From Amaranthus tricolor (lineage: Eukaryota; Streptophyta; Magnoliopsida; Caryophyllales; Amaranthaceae), in assembly GCF_026212465.1 (NCBI RefSeq), contig NC_080056.1, positions 23,135,017-23,199,016 on the forward strand: a DNA stretch of 64,000 bases, given 5' to 3'. Position numbers and translations under genes: made by a program. This document shows, one piece after another, positions 1 to 10,847 of the stretch; the first letter of the stretch is position 1; every line of letters begins with the position of its first letter. Below the pieces are notes generated by a model, which was given only the letters and a program-made list of their open reading frames with translations, searched no databases and was not told where the DNA came from.

Positions 1-1060
1 ACTTGACGATCTCCTTGGAAAACTCACAACTCACGAACTTATCCTACATGATGATGAAGAAAAGAAGAAAATTATGTAATACTTTCCATGAAAAATCTTG
101 CTCTAAAGGCTAAGAAACATCATGAATCCTCAAGCGATGATGAGGAAGATCGATTTGCCTTGATCACAAAAGGTCTTGAAGGAATAATGAAGATGCGCAA
201 AATATTTAAGAAATTTAAATCTAGAAATAAAGGTAAGTCTTCTAACTACAATTCAAATTTTAAGACTAACAAACTTCCTTGCTTTGAGTGTGGATCAACA
301 GATCATCTTGTAAAGGAGTGCCCTAAGAAGAAAAGGGAATCCTACAAGAAGAACAAGAAGAAACAACCAATGGTTGCAACATGGAGTGATTCCGAAGGAT
401 CATCCGAACCTGAAAGTGAAGATGGTCAAGCTCACTTATGTCTTATGGCTAATGATGATAATGATGATGATATAGATCAAAACCATAAAGAGGTACGAGA
501 CTTTCTTAACACCTATACTAAAGATGAATTAGTTAAAACTCTTCTGAATATGTTTCAAATTGAAAAGATCTTAAAAGACGAGAAAGATATTTTAGAAAAT
601 AGAATACGTCATTATGCGAAGGTTGTGAAGAGCTAATAAAGAAAAATGAATCGCGAAAGGCTGAAACAGTAAAATTTAAAGAGACTGTCAAAGTCTTGAA
701 AGAACAGAATCTCAATGAGAACAATGATCTTGAGTCCAGTCTCAAGACTCTGAGACATGAGTCTGAGAAAAATTTACAAGCATTAACAAAGTTAAATGAA
801 TCCGAATCTAAATTCACTAAAATGCTTACATGCTAAAAAGGACTTAATGATAAACGTGGTATTGGATATAATAATGTTACACATAACTATAAGAGTAAAA
901 CCACATTTGTTAAGAGTGCAGATAAACATAAGCATACACCTACTTGCACTTTTTGTTGCAAAGAAGGACATATTAGGCTTGCATGTCCGTACAGATGTAA
1001 GGACAAATATATTATCAAGAACTCCTTTCCTCTTGAATTACGTGGATAGATAAAGCAAAT
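1..1060 (+). pseudogene. copia gag (nucleocapsid part), broken
   Basis: This is the C-terminal half of a Sirevirus-type gag. An open stretch at 88-636 contains a basic region and a CCHC knuckle of spacing CX2CX4HX4C (CFECGSTDHLVKEC, about 274-315), then an acidic Ser/Glu tract and LCLMA. A frameshift near 630 moves the reading to another frame, which holds a Glu/Lys/Leu-rich coiled-coil segment (about 635-835). A further frame carries a second knuckle (CTFCCKEGHIRLAC, about 947-988) followed by the WVPKGT-like linker that normally precedes protease. Gag packages element RNA in cytoplasmic particles. The start lies outside the window. At least two frame changes and several stops make it non-functional. 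Confidence 0.8.
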
Positions 1061-1170
1061 ATGAGTTCCTAAAGGAACAAGACCACCCAGCATGGTCTAC
1101 CCCGAATATGGCCCCAAATTTTGGTACTTGGATAGCCAAGTAAGGTGAAGAAAGGTTATTTTTTTGTTTT

Positions 1171-2009
1171 GTAGGAAAAGTAAAAGTGGATATTAGATAG
1201 TGAATGTTCGAGACATATGAGTGGTAAAGTTTCTTTATTTTCTGAAATTAAATAAAGATGTAATGGCTCGATCACCCTAGGAGATAAAGGTAAATGCAAA
1301 ATTTTAAGTGTTGGCAAACATCCGTTTAAAACTATTGATAATGTTTATTTAGTTGAAGGTCTAAAATTCAACTTGCTAAGTGTGTCTCAACTATGTGATA
1401 AAGGTAATCAAGTAATCTTTGATAAAGAAAAATGTGTTGTTAAAAACCCTAACACCGGAGATACATTTATTACCGCCCTTAGACATGATAATGTTTATGC
1501 CTTGAATACTAACGAAATTGCAGCTCAGAATTTCAAGTGCTTGAAGGCTATGACAGATCATCCAAAACTATGGCATAGACGTCTTGGTCACATCAATACT
1601 CACACCATGCATGAGTTGGTAAGTAAAGACCTAGTTAAGGGACTTCCAGCTCTCGACTACAAACACAGTCCTACATGTCACGCATGCATTAAAGGAAAAC
1701 AAGTAAGAAGTTCATTCAAACTGAAGAAAATGGTAAGTACATCAAGACCATGTGAACTTTTACATATTAATCTATGTGGACCAATGGGTGTACGGAGCAT
1801 AAGAGGTAAATCTTATATCTTAGTTAAAGTTGATGATTATTCTAGATTTACGTGGGTTGATTTTTTGAAGGATAAAAGTGAAGCCTTGAAACCGTTTTCA
1901 AGAAGTTGTAAAGAGATGCAAACTCAACTGAATCTTTCAATAGTCTCAATTAGAAGGGACCATGGGAGAGAGTTTGATCAACTAGGCTTTGATTCCTTTT
2001 GTGAAAAAT
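1171..2009 (+). pseudogene. copia protease and N-terminal integrase, interrupted by gypsy insertion
   Basis: The protease active-site block reads WILDSECSRHMSG from about 1181. Copia proteases normally have DSG at this site, so glycine is replaced by glutamate. From 1373 one frame is open: LLSVSQLCDKG, then the GAG-pre-integrase domain with the HHCC zinc finger (LWHRRLGHIN ... CHACIKGKQ, about 1569-1700), then the integrase core with the first catalytic Asp in the VDDYSRFTWV context (about 1828-1860). The reading stops at EKYG, where the gypsy LTR begins. The continuation resumes at 13355, so the gene was disrupted physically by the insertion. Integrase would join the cDNA to chromosomal DNA. 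Confidence 0.85.
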
Positions 2010-2014
2010 ACGGT
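2010..2014. repeat. left target-site duplication ACGGT of the chromovirus
   Basis: ACGGT directly precedes the left LTR terminus (TGTAAC, 2015) and is repeated directly after the right LTR terminus at 13350-13354. Five-base duplications are the normal product of LTR-retrotransposon integration. Removing 2015-13354 rejoins the copia integrase frame across EKYG into the conserved block that ends in NGVVERNNRTLEEM. Confidence 0.95.
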
Positions 2015-3372
2015 TGTAACGGCCCGGCTTAAGTGACCCGGAAAATCATATGAATACATGACCCGGTTCACATAGCGGACACTAAAGAAACATCTCCTCT
2101 AGGATCGTCAACGTTCCATCGATAAAGGAATATGAATAAACAGAAATAAAACATACGATGGTAGCAAACCTACGAGTAATCCTATCTTACATCTCGAGAG
2201 CCTATTGGCCTCAAAATAGAGTTAAGCAGAAATAACGAAACGAGAACGAAACCGAACTAAAATTTTGTTACATAATTAAAATTGCTACTACTCGTTATTT
2301 ATTACTTAAGAAAACGTTGTCTTGATGATAATGGGTCCTAGATTGAGTCCTCACTCCAGTCCTCACCCGCAATCAACCTGCTAGTCGTCGTATGACAACA
2401 AGTAGCAAGTTCCAAACAACAATTCCAATACACGTCAGAGACTGCATACAATTGCCAAACAGGTTGAATACAAGCAACGTGTTCATCCTAGCATGCAAAG
2501 GCTCTAATACATTCACTACTAGATAATCCAAACTCGTAACGTAGCCCGTCCTATTCTGGTTGTTCAAGTAAAAATCCAATCCGTTTGGAGGAATACACTT
2601 GGGAGGGGTAATCCCAAGGCAACCACCGCCTAAGACGTTGCCCGTCCTGTGCGGGTCGTCAGAGGTAGAGTATGCATACCCCCATGGTGACCGTAATGAT
2701 CCAAAACTGCCATGGGAACAATAATTGTAATATTCCAAACCAAAACGTTAACCCCTTTGGGTAACAAACACATAAATCCTCAACTTCCAAGTTAACTTCT
2801 TTCAAATTATTTGGGATGTCTAATCCTTATGTGATTTACAATGCCTCGATTAGAAATGAAACAACACTACGTGCACAACAACATAAACAGTATGGTCTAA
2901 GAATGTACCTTTAAACGTTGCAACCAAACGATGTTTAAGCACGACAGAAATTTCACCCTCTTATGAATCGAGGTCCTAAAATAACACACAAACAAAACGA
3001 TCACGTATTAGAACGTGTTTACACATTTAATCCACTCCATATTACTAAGATATCACTAAGACTCGATAATTTTAAATGTTTTCATCCAATTCCCAATAGT
3101 TCCAAACTTTAAATCTTAACCAGAAACTTAAATGGCCATTTCGGACAGTTTAGAAAATTCAAATGAAACATCCGACTTCACCATTGTGACCAAAACGCAC
3201 CAATTACCTTGGGTACCAAATTTCATAATTTCCAACATCCAATTACTATTTTTAATTATTTTAAGCGTTTAACGCGTTTTTAACACATCGGGTACATAAA
3301 ACAACAACAAAACTCGCCCAACGTTTCCGGATCGGGCACCACTGCCAAGCAACTGCTGCCCAAAAATTCCTA

Positions 3373-3443
<71 letters not shown>

Positions 3444-4713
3444 CTATTATTTATATATACATTATTCAAATTATTAATCCTTTTAATCACATGACCAAAA
3501 TAAATCTAAGACCAAATTCACAACTACTAAGATAAAACAAACAAGACAAGTTTTTCTATCACACAACCACTTGATATTTCCACACATACATTAATACACA
3601 AAACCCCATCATCAAAGCATAAAAGCCATCAAATAAAAAGAAACATGCCCATCCACAAGATCCTTCAAGAAAACATAAAATTTCATAAATTATGATAATT
3701 AAATTAAATACTTAATTTTCTTAACAAATTAAAATTTTGTAGACAATCATAAAACCAAATCACCCTTTTGAATGAAGACACATATATAAACACAATCCCT
3801 CAAGCAAAAATCAAATTTTGCTAATAGATTTATAAACTCTTTAATAACTACATTACTTGATTCATACCATTTAAATTTCTTCTAACAAATTGAAATTTAG
3901 TTAGAGAAATGTAGATCATAAAAGAAATTTATTTAAATATCAATATAAAATTAATTCTTAATTCTTATTTAAAGTTTGTTAAAGAATATAGATCAAGAAG
4001 TTTTTTTTTTTTTTATAAAAGAAAGATAACTTAATCCTTTTAACAAATTAAAGTTTATTAAAGGATTATTAGAGAAAATTATATAAAAAAATATTCAATC
4101 CTCCTAAAAGTCATAGGATATCATCATACATAAAATATAATTCATCTGAGAAATCTTATATATATAATTTATAATTAACAATTCAACTAAACTTACCCCT
4201 TTGATCAAAATATTGGATTGAACAACAAATTTTTTGTTTCTTTGAGGTGCCAAAAACAAGAGAGCAAAGAGGGAGATTTTTCTGAATTTTTTTTGTTCAC
4301 TTGAAAGATTAGAAAAAAGTGAAGAACTCAAATGTTGCTTATAGATTTAAAAGGAAATTGAGAATCAACTTAATGTGCCATAATACACAATTATGAGAGG
4401 AGTTACAAGACTCCTCCCATTCACCTTCCCAACCGGCCCCCCTTCCCTTCCGACTTATAATAATTATTTTTATTATTTAATTGTTATTATTATTATTTTA
4501 TTTATTTGTTTTTTTAAATCGGAAAAGAAACATTATGTGATAACAACGTACGCGATAAAACACGTTACCGTTAATTAAATTTTTGTTTTTATATTTAGTT
4601 TACCTTATTTCTTATAATTTTCCATGTAAATAATAATTTAATAATACTTATTTATTTTATTTATTTTAATTTATTACATCTTTTTTAAACCCGATAAATT
4701 ACGGGGTGTTATA
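2015..4713 (-). repeat. 3' LTR of the chromovirus (2699 bp)
   Basis: This copy matches 10848-13349 along its length. It keeps a 165-bp segment (about 2434-2598) that the other LTR lacks and has a much longer ATT microsatellite (3375-3442). The outer end is TGTAACGGCC. The inner end is GGGGTGTTATA, a mutated form of GGGGTGTTACA seen in the other copy. Only short chance open frames occur inside; one polyasparagine frame is just the microsatellite read through. Confidence 0.92.
3375..3442. repeat. ATT/TTA microsatellite, about 22 units
   Basis: An uninterrupted run of TTA/ATT trinucleotides lies inside the left LTR. The other LTR has only about five units at the same site (around 12046-12062), so the array expanded or contracted after insertion. 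It carries no function of its own. Confidence 0.95.
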
Positions 4714-4731
4714 GACTACCCCCCTTAAAAG
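4714..4731 (-). other. polypurine tract of the chromovirus
   Basis: On the minus strand the bases immediately before the 3' LTR read TTTTAAGGGGGGTAGTC, a purine-rich run with six G. This is the usual plus-strand DNA primer position for LTR retrotransposons, and it fixes the inner end of the left LTR at 4713. Confidence 0.8.
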
Positions 4732-4855
4732 AAGTTACGCACTCGTAACTCTCATGACAAAGAGAAACACAGAACACACTTGCTAACATAACACGACACT
4801 TGCTAAAAGGCAAGACTACAAGCATAAGTGGTTTATCATCACTCGCGCGAAATTC

Positions 4856-5287
4856 CTATCGCCGTCTACCCCCTAAAGAAGTTACGTCCCGTAACACGAC
4901 TAACCTGAAAGTGGTGAGTGTACTTTTACCGCAGAGAGTCTTCAGTTTCCCTTTTAGCTGCTTCACGCTCGTGATTTGACCACTGGACTTAACCATAGAT
5001 ATATCTTTCCGTCGTGTACTACAGACCTTCGTATCCAAGATTTGAACCGGTTGCTCAAAATAAGACAAGGATGTATCTAATTCTAAAGGTTCGGGATCTA
5101 AGACATGAAAGGCTGCGGCATGATACCGCTTTAACTGACACACATGAAATACATCATGTTCCTTTTCTAAAGAGTTTAGAAGGGCTAACCGATACGCCAC
5201 TTTACCCACACGTTCCAAAATTTCATATGGTCCTATGAATCGAGGGCTCAACTTTCCACGAGCACCAAAACATACTACTCCGTGCAT
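4856..5287 (-). pseudogene. chromovirus integrase C-terminus with chromodomain-like tail
   Basis: The minus-strand frame encodes the end of the polyprotein. It has the GPF/Y-like motif (PRFIGPYEILERVGKVAYRL), then DVFHVCQLKRYH, then the chromodomain-like segment FEQPVQILDTKVCSTRRKDI. Plant chromovirus integrases use this tail to target heterochromatin. After about residue 75 the frame leaves the conserved path, and the expected WxxH segment is read in another frame, so a frameshift is likely near 5055. The open stretch starts at a chance ATG; the real domain is continuous with integrase to the right. Confidence 0.8.
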
Positions 5288-5419
5288 GGGTTATACGCGA
5301 TGTAACACCCATTCTCCCACAGTGAACTCTTCTAGTCGTCGCTTAAAATCAGCATAAGATTTTTGACGATCTTGTGCCGCTTTCAAGCGATCCCTTATCA
5401 ACTTCACTTTCTCAGTCAT

Positions 5420-5762
5420 CTAGAATAGCATATCCGGTCCTAAAGTGACCGCTTTGGTGTTATCATCCCAATAAACCGGACTACGACAACGATGTTCATA
5501 TAAAGCCTCGAATGGAGCCATCTGTATAGAATGCCTGATAACTATTGTTGTAAGAAAATTCGACCAGATCCATGTGTTCATCCCACGACCCTTGCCATTC
5601 CATGGCAATAGCGCGCAACATATCTTCTAATATTTGATTCGTTCTTTCTATCTGCCCATCCGTCTGCGGATGAAATGACGTACTATAAAACAACGTAGTA
5701 CTCATTGCCTGCTGCAAGGTCTGCCAAAATTGTGACAGATATCGTGTATCTCTGTTGGACAC
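5420..5762 (-). pseudogene. chromovirus integrase catalytic core, second half (frameshifted)
   Basis: The minus-strand reading begins MSNRDTRYLSQFW. Active integrases have SDRDTRF here, so the second catalytic Asp (codon 5754-5756) is Asn. The conserved block FHPQTDGQIERTNQILEDM follows with its catalytic Glu. Near 5520 the frame shifts; the next frame continues with HSIQMAPFEALYEHRCRSP, the normal sequence before the C-terminal domain. The core cannot be active because of the Asp loss and the frameshift. Confidence 0.85.
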
Positions 5763-5815
5763 ATAGTACGGGGCACACCATGAAATCGCGCGACATACTT
5801 AATGTAAGCTCGAGC

Positions 5816-6487
5816 TTATTGTTCCATCTCCCAACGACAGTTCATAGGAATGAAACGTGTTGATTTAGTCAAACGATTAACTATGACCCATAATGCATCA
5901 TTATCTGCCTTCGTTCGGGGTAAACCCACAACAAAATCCATAGAGATATCATCCCACTTCCACACCCGTATCTCCAAAGGTAGTAGTAAACCTCCTGATC
6001 TTTTATGCTCACTTTTAACCTTCTGACAGGTCAAACAGCGCAAGACATATTCTGCAATATCTTTCTTCATTCCAGACCACCAAACCATTAACTTAAGATC
6101 TTGATACATCTTTTCACCGCCCGGATGGACTGAAAATTTCGTACAATGCGCTTCATCCAAGATACGTTCCTTGAAAGATTTCTCCCCCGTCGGCAAACAC
6201 CAACGACCATTGAACCTCAAACTTCCATCTTCATGAACAAAGAATCCCTCCGTTTTTCCTTCCCGAGCCTGTTGCTTTAACTTCAACAGTTTCGGGTCTT
6301 TATCCTGGGAATTCAAAATTTCTTTAAAGAACAAAGGTGGAATAGACAAAGCATTCAGACATCCCCGTAATTCACCTTTACGCACCACTTCCAAGTTCAA
6401 TCTAGCAAAATCCCGATGCAACTCTTCAACTCCGTCCAAGGCAGACAGCGAGTGATTAGACTTCCTACTCAACGCATTGGCTACCAA
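5816..6487 (-). pseudogene. chromovirus integrase zinc-binding domain and start of catalytic core
   Basis: The minus-strand frame of 223 codons starts with the RNase H-integrase linker VANALSRK. The HHCC zinc-binding region follows (AHCTKFSVHPGGEKMYQDLK ... CLTCQKVKSEH); the first His lies near EAHCT. Then comes WKWDDISMDFVVGLPRT, with the first catalytic Asp in MDFV, and NDALWVIVNRLTKSTRF, where VDRLTK is usual. A stop near 5816 separates it from the next integrase piece. The order matches Ty3/gypsy pol. Confidence 0.88.
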
Positions 6488-6523
6488 GTTCGCTCGTACC
6501 TCATGATATATGAACTCTAAGTC

Positions 6524-6949
6524 TTAGCCTGTCATCAACTCTAACCAACGACGTTGTCGCATGTTTAAGTCGGGCTGAGTATAGAGATACTTCAAACTTT
6601 GATGATCAGTGTAGATCCTACATTTAACGCCATACAAGTAATGCCGCCATATTTTGAGAGCAAAAACTATAACAGCTAACTCTAGATTATGGATGGGATA
6701 ATTAACTTCATGTACTTTCAGTTGTCGTGATGCGTAAGTAATCACCTTACGCTCTTGCATCAGTACACAACCCAATCCTTTCATCGATGCGTCACTGTAA
6801 ACAGTATAATCTAACTTAGGGTCAGCTAGAGTAAGGATAGGGGTCGTAGTTAACCTTTCCTTCAGAGTCATGAAGGCCTGTTCACATTCGTCAGTCCACT
6901 CGAACTTGTTCTCTTTCTTCATCAACGAAGTCATAGGCCTAGTATTCAC
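6524..6949 (-). pseudogene. chromovirus RNase H domain
   Basis: The minus-strand frame of 141 codons covers the reverse-transcriptase connection and Ty3-type RNase H. Visible blocks are [20 protein letters not shown], then [15 protein letters not shown] with the first catalytic Asp, [20 protein letters not shown] with the catalytic Glu, and [20 protein letters not shown] with a further Asp. RNase H removes RNA from the RNA:DNA hybrid during reverse transcription. The frame ends in a stop before the VANALSRK linker. This domain looks better preserved than its neighbours. Confidence 0.88.
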
Positions 6950-7199
6950 GAGAAAATTTTGACAAAACGACGGTAATACCCAGTCAAGCCTAAGAAACTT
7001 TGTACATTGGTGACATTCTTTGGTCAGGACCAGCTTCGAACTGACTCTATTTTCGCCGGATCCACCGACATACCTTACTTAGAAACGAAATGGCCCAAAA
7101 ATGATACCTTTTCCAACCAAAATTCACACTTTGACAATTTTACAAACAACTTGTTTTCTCGCAGGGTTTGCAGGACTAATCATAGATGTTTCTCATGTT

Positions 7200-7902
7200 C
7201 ATCCCGGTCCTTCGAATAGACCAATATTTCATTAATAAAGACAATGATGAACTTATCCAAGTACACACTAAACACTTGGTTCATTAAACACATGAATGCA
7301 GCTGGAGCATTTGTCAACCCAAAAGGCATCACGGTGAACTAATAATGTCCATAACGTGTTCTAAAAGCTGTTTTATGTATATCCCATTAAACTATTCTTA
7401 GTTGGTGATAACCCGATCTTAAGTAAATTTTTGAAAAGATCTCGGCTCCTCTCAATTGATCAAATAAGTCGTCTATGCGGGGTAACGGGTACTTGTTCTT
7501 GAAGGTCACCTTGTTTAACTCCCTATAGTCAATGCATAATCTCAATCTACCATCCTTCTTCCTCACAAACAGAACTGGAGCCCCCCAAGGGGAAACACTA
7601 GGTCGGACATAACCCTTGTCCAACAATTCCTCAAGCTGAGACTTTAATACCTCCATCTCCTTCGGAGCCATGCGATATGGGGCCTTAGAAATCGGCCTAG
7701 TCCCAGGCACCAAGTCTATTGTGAAATCAATTTCCCATTGAGGTGGCATACAAGGAATTTCGTCAGGAAAAACATCCAAAAATTCATTCACTACAGCAAT
7801 ATTCTTAGGATGCTCCTCCTTCTTCCTCTCTTGGCTGATATGACACAAGTACAAAAGGTGTCCTTGCCTCACGAGTCTTTGCAATTTTAAGGTCGACACC
7901 AA
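7200..7902 (-). pseudogene. chromovirus reverse transcriptase, catalytic motif lost
   Basis: The minus-strand frame from 7902 has the Ty3-type RT start [20 protein letters not shown], then [27 protein letters not shown] and [13 protein letters not shown]. It meets an in-frame TAA at 7387-7389 and a TAG at 7339-7341. The same frame continues with [20 protein letters not shown] and reaches the catalytic box as FINE (7228-7239), where FIDD or YVDD is required. Both aspartates are gone. The C-terminal part up to the RNase H is too decayed to read cleanly. Confidence 0.88.
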
Positions 7903-7950
7903 ATTCGTTTTGGGCCCCTTGGAAATTTTTCTATATCTAACGTTTCCTCG

Positions 7951-8300
7951 TCATGGTCCTTCCAACAACACTCTCTGCTCTCTATATTCAATAGTGGCTT
8001 TATATTTTCCTAACCAATCCATCCCCAAAATTACCTCTAAGCCTTCCATATCTAACACATACAAGTCACTAGGAAAGACAACTTTTCCTATCCTCAAGGG
8101 TACATCCTTATACAGCCTATCACAATAGTACAATTTTCCCGATGGGACAGCCATTGTATAATAAAATTTTTCAAAAGTTCCTAAATTCAATTCCTCTACT
8201 TTACTCTTTGCAAGAAATGAACATGTTTCACCCGAATCAAAAAGTACATTAACAGCTACAGAATGAATGGTGAACCTACCTGTAACTACATCCGTTGCCT
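7951..8300 (-). pseudogene. chromovirus aspartic protease
   Basis: On the minus strand VNVLFDSGETCSF (active-site DSG at about 8236-8244) is followed by LGTFEKFYYTMAVPSGKLYY, then VPLRIGKVVFPSDLYVLDME and the flap/second conserved block VILGMDWLGKY. This is the usual retropepsin of plant chromoviruses. It keeps its catalytic triad. A TGA after VLLEGP (7951-7953), where plant elements normally have an arginine codon, breaks the link to reverse transcriptase. Confidence 0.85.
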
Positions 8301-8346
8301 GGTCAGCTTCCCATGCACTGACCGCAGATACCCGTCCACCAGCCGG

Positions 8347-9464
8347 CTATGCATTCATTCCTCCCACTTGATTGCCCCCATGTTGCATTTCTAACCCTTC
8401 AACCCGGTTTCCATCCACCCTGCCTTGTCCCCCATTAAAAGGTCGTTGGGACCTTTGACCAGCATTACCACGATTACCATTCTCGTACTGTTGATCGACT
8501 TGTCTTCTGGAGTTGTTTGAATTCTGCACCCGGTGTCACCCACCCAGCTGTTGATTTCCACTTCCCTTCTTGCTGTAGCATTCATACTTCGTATGCCCTC
8601 TTTTGTGGCAGAAATTGCACTCAACCAGATTCCCATCACAATCCTTCCTAGGATGGTTTTTCTTGCACCTCCTATTGAAGTACTTCCTTTCATTGCCATC
8701 TTGATCCAGTAATGGCTTAGCAGGCTTTACTTCTCCCTTAAATCCAGTATTTGCACTAGACCGACTTCCTTGGAAATTGTCGAATGTCCTTGCCTTCTTT
8801 TGATAAAAACCTGACGGAGACCCTGATGCCTGACCGGCACCTTCTTTTCTCTTCTCGGGGATATTACACTTCTGTCTTTCCTTCTCCTTTCTCAAAATAT
8901 TCCCTATTTGAGACGTTCGCTTGTACATCTGTTCCAGCGTGTTATAACGATCACTTTCAATATGTTTTTGAATATTGATGGATAAACTAGCTCAAAACGT
9001 TGCATCTTTTTCTCCTCAGTGGGCACATCATCAGGACAATACTTGATGTACTCCATAAATTTGTGGTAATATTCATCAATAGTCATACCACCCATCTCCA
9101 ATCGAGCAAACTCGTTCAACTTATCTTTCCTCACGTGCAGCGGGTAGAATTTCTCTCGCATGGCCTTTTTAAACAAATCCCAACCAAAATCCCCTTCAGC
9201 CTGCTCCAACAGCCCCGATCTACTGTTTATCCACCAGTAGCCGGCTACCCCAACCAAATAAAATGCAGCCTCATTGACTTTTAGTTTGTCAAATTCCCTT
9301 AACCAGAACTCAAGTTCCGACAGTTCCCCCTTACCATCGAAGGTCGAGGGTTTGCTCTGACTGATCCTTTTACTCATTTCAAAGGCTAATTCCGACACGG
9401 ACCTCCCTTGTGCTGCGCCTACGCTAGACAGTCTTTTTCTAGAAATCAGAGACATCTTCTGCAA
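8347..9464 (-). pseudogene. chromovirus gag with zinc knuckles, broken by frameshifts
   Basis: The minus-strand frame 9464-8904 encodes a retrotransposon gag domain (FDGKGELSELEFWLREFDKL ... FLVGVAGYWWINS ... EKFYPLHVRKDKLNEFARLE ... MTIDEYYHKFMEY). A frame change near 8910 leads to the next piece (8928-8536), which has a basic region and a CCHC knuckle, CNFCHKRGHTKYEC (about 8570-8615), preceded by a half-knuckle (CKKNHPRKDC). A Gly/Asn/Arg-rich tail (8529-8347) follows in a third frame. Gag forms the particle and binds RNA. The start at 9464 (MQKMSLISRKR) follows a leader. Confidence 0.88.
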
Positions 9465-9813
9465 GCAAAAGAAAGGTACTAATCACAAGAATGTCCTAAG
9501 ATTCGAAAGTTTTGGAGAAAGAATAGAGTTTTGCTGATTTTTGATTTAACATTCAATTACTTATTTATTAGTACATAGGTACGTTTATTTATATGTATAT
9601 ATATATTAAACTTAATAAAATACTGTAAAAGTGATTCAAATATATAATGCACATCACATCTCATTGGAAGAAGAACATAAACATACTATGATATTTTATT
9701 GATATTCCCTCATCATAACTGATTCCCGCAAAGCATTTACATTATTCTTAAAGGATAATAACTTAAAAAGAAATAACTAAAGGAAGATATTAAGGAAAAG
9801 AAATAAAAAATAT

Positions 9814-10648
9814 TTAACGCCAAGCGTCCCAAGTGTCAACAGTTTCATCGTAACTTGCTATATCAAAGTCTTCATCATCCCCGTCTTCCCCAGAATCTGA
9901 GCTGGAATTCGAATACTCTTCTTCTGATTCACTATCACTATCCCTAGGGTGGATTTTTGGTACTTCCTCCACTTCCTCTTCGGGATCCTCCTCATCTGAC
10001 CACCCCCTTTCAAACCTAGTCTCATAGCCATACAGATCATAATGCGACCCCCAATTCCCTCTCTCATCTTCGCTAGAAATCTCTACATAAGTAGGTAGTT
10101 CCCGCATAGGCTCCCACATTTCAATATCACTCTCCGACTGAACCTCGGTTTCTGCTAGTGTAGGGTCAGGTAAGTTCTGCTCCTCCAACGGCGCCATAAC
10201 TACATCAGACTCATCCTGTATGTGGAGCTCGCCCTCCTCCACGGTTTCTACCTCTTCATAGGGCTCCTCCTCTTTCATAACTTCTTCCTCTTCGGGGTAT
10301 TCTTCCTCCTTATCAGAATCTTCTCCTTCTAAGGGTCCTTCTTTGTATCTAACCCCACTAGGCTCCCCTCGTGTTGGTTCTACTTTTTTTCCTAGATTCG
10401 GACAAATGATGCAACTTATTTAGGTCCAAATCTAAATCATAACATACCCTATCAGCTTTTGTTTTAACCATAAGCATCCTTTCCCTATAATCCTGGATAC
10501 TTTCACCATCCCTTATTCTACAAATATCATCATTAGAGACTTCTCTCCAAAAAGTCTTTTGGTTAAACATCGGTATTTCCCTAGAGTCACTGGGGGTGTG
10601 TGGGTCCATAGGTGCCTTTTCTTTATCCATATTCCTGAACATATACAT
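9814..10648 (-). pseudogene. extra acidic ORF between primer site and gag of the chromovirus
   Basis: Two minus-strand open stretches, 10648-10358 and 10278-9814, are one former frame of about 278 codons. Between them the second frame is open back to about 10385, and the break coincides with a 7-A run on the minus strand (about 10384-10391). The N-terminal part has a gag-like flavour (IPMFNQKTFWREVSNDDICR ... DLDLNKLHHLSESRKK). The C-terminal 200 residues are very acidic (many EEE and EDE runs), ending DTWDAWR. I do not recognise the family. It precedes gag on the same strand, so it would be translated from the genomic transcript or a spliced form. Confidence 0.6.
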
Positions 10649-10830
10649 ATAAACGAAAAGAAATCAAGAAAGAAAATTGATAACTGAGGACAGCTAAAAC
10701 ACTATGTAGTTCTAACGGTCCTATTCCAGCTACATCACAAAAATCATATTCAACAATTTTTCACATCACATTTGAGCATTCCATAGCTCTATTTTCTAAG
10801 GTCAGATATTCCTTTAGCTCCTAGGGAACG

Positions 10831-10845
10831 TTGGCTCTGATACCA
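10831..10845 (-). other. primer-binding site, initiator tRNA-Met type
   Basis: The minus strand reads TGGTATCAGAGCCAA two bases inside the 5' LTR. This complements the 3' end of plant initiator tRNA-Met, the commonest primer of plant copia and chromovirus elements. It fixes the orientation of the element as minus. Confidence 0.93.
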
Positions 10846-10847
10846 AT

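Noticed and set aside
3269..3490. Reading frame with a long polyasparagine run
   Set aside because: It is the ATT microsatellite of the chromovirus LTR read on the minus strand, not a gene.
4104..4331. Minus-strand frame repeated in both chromovirus LTRs (also 12733-12924)
   Set aside because: It is not conserved in length between the copies and lies in non-coding LTR sequence.
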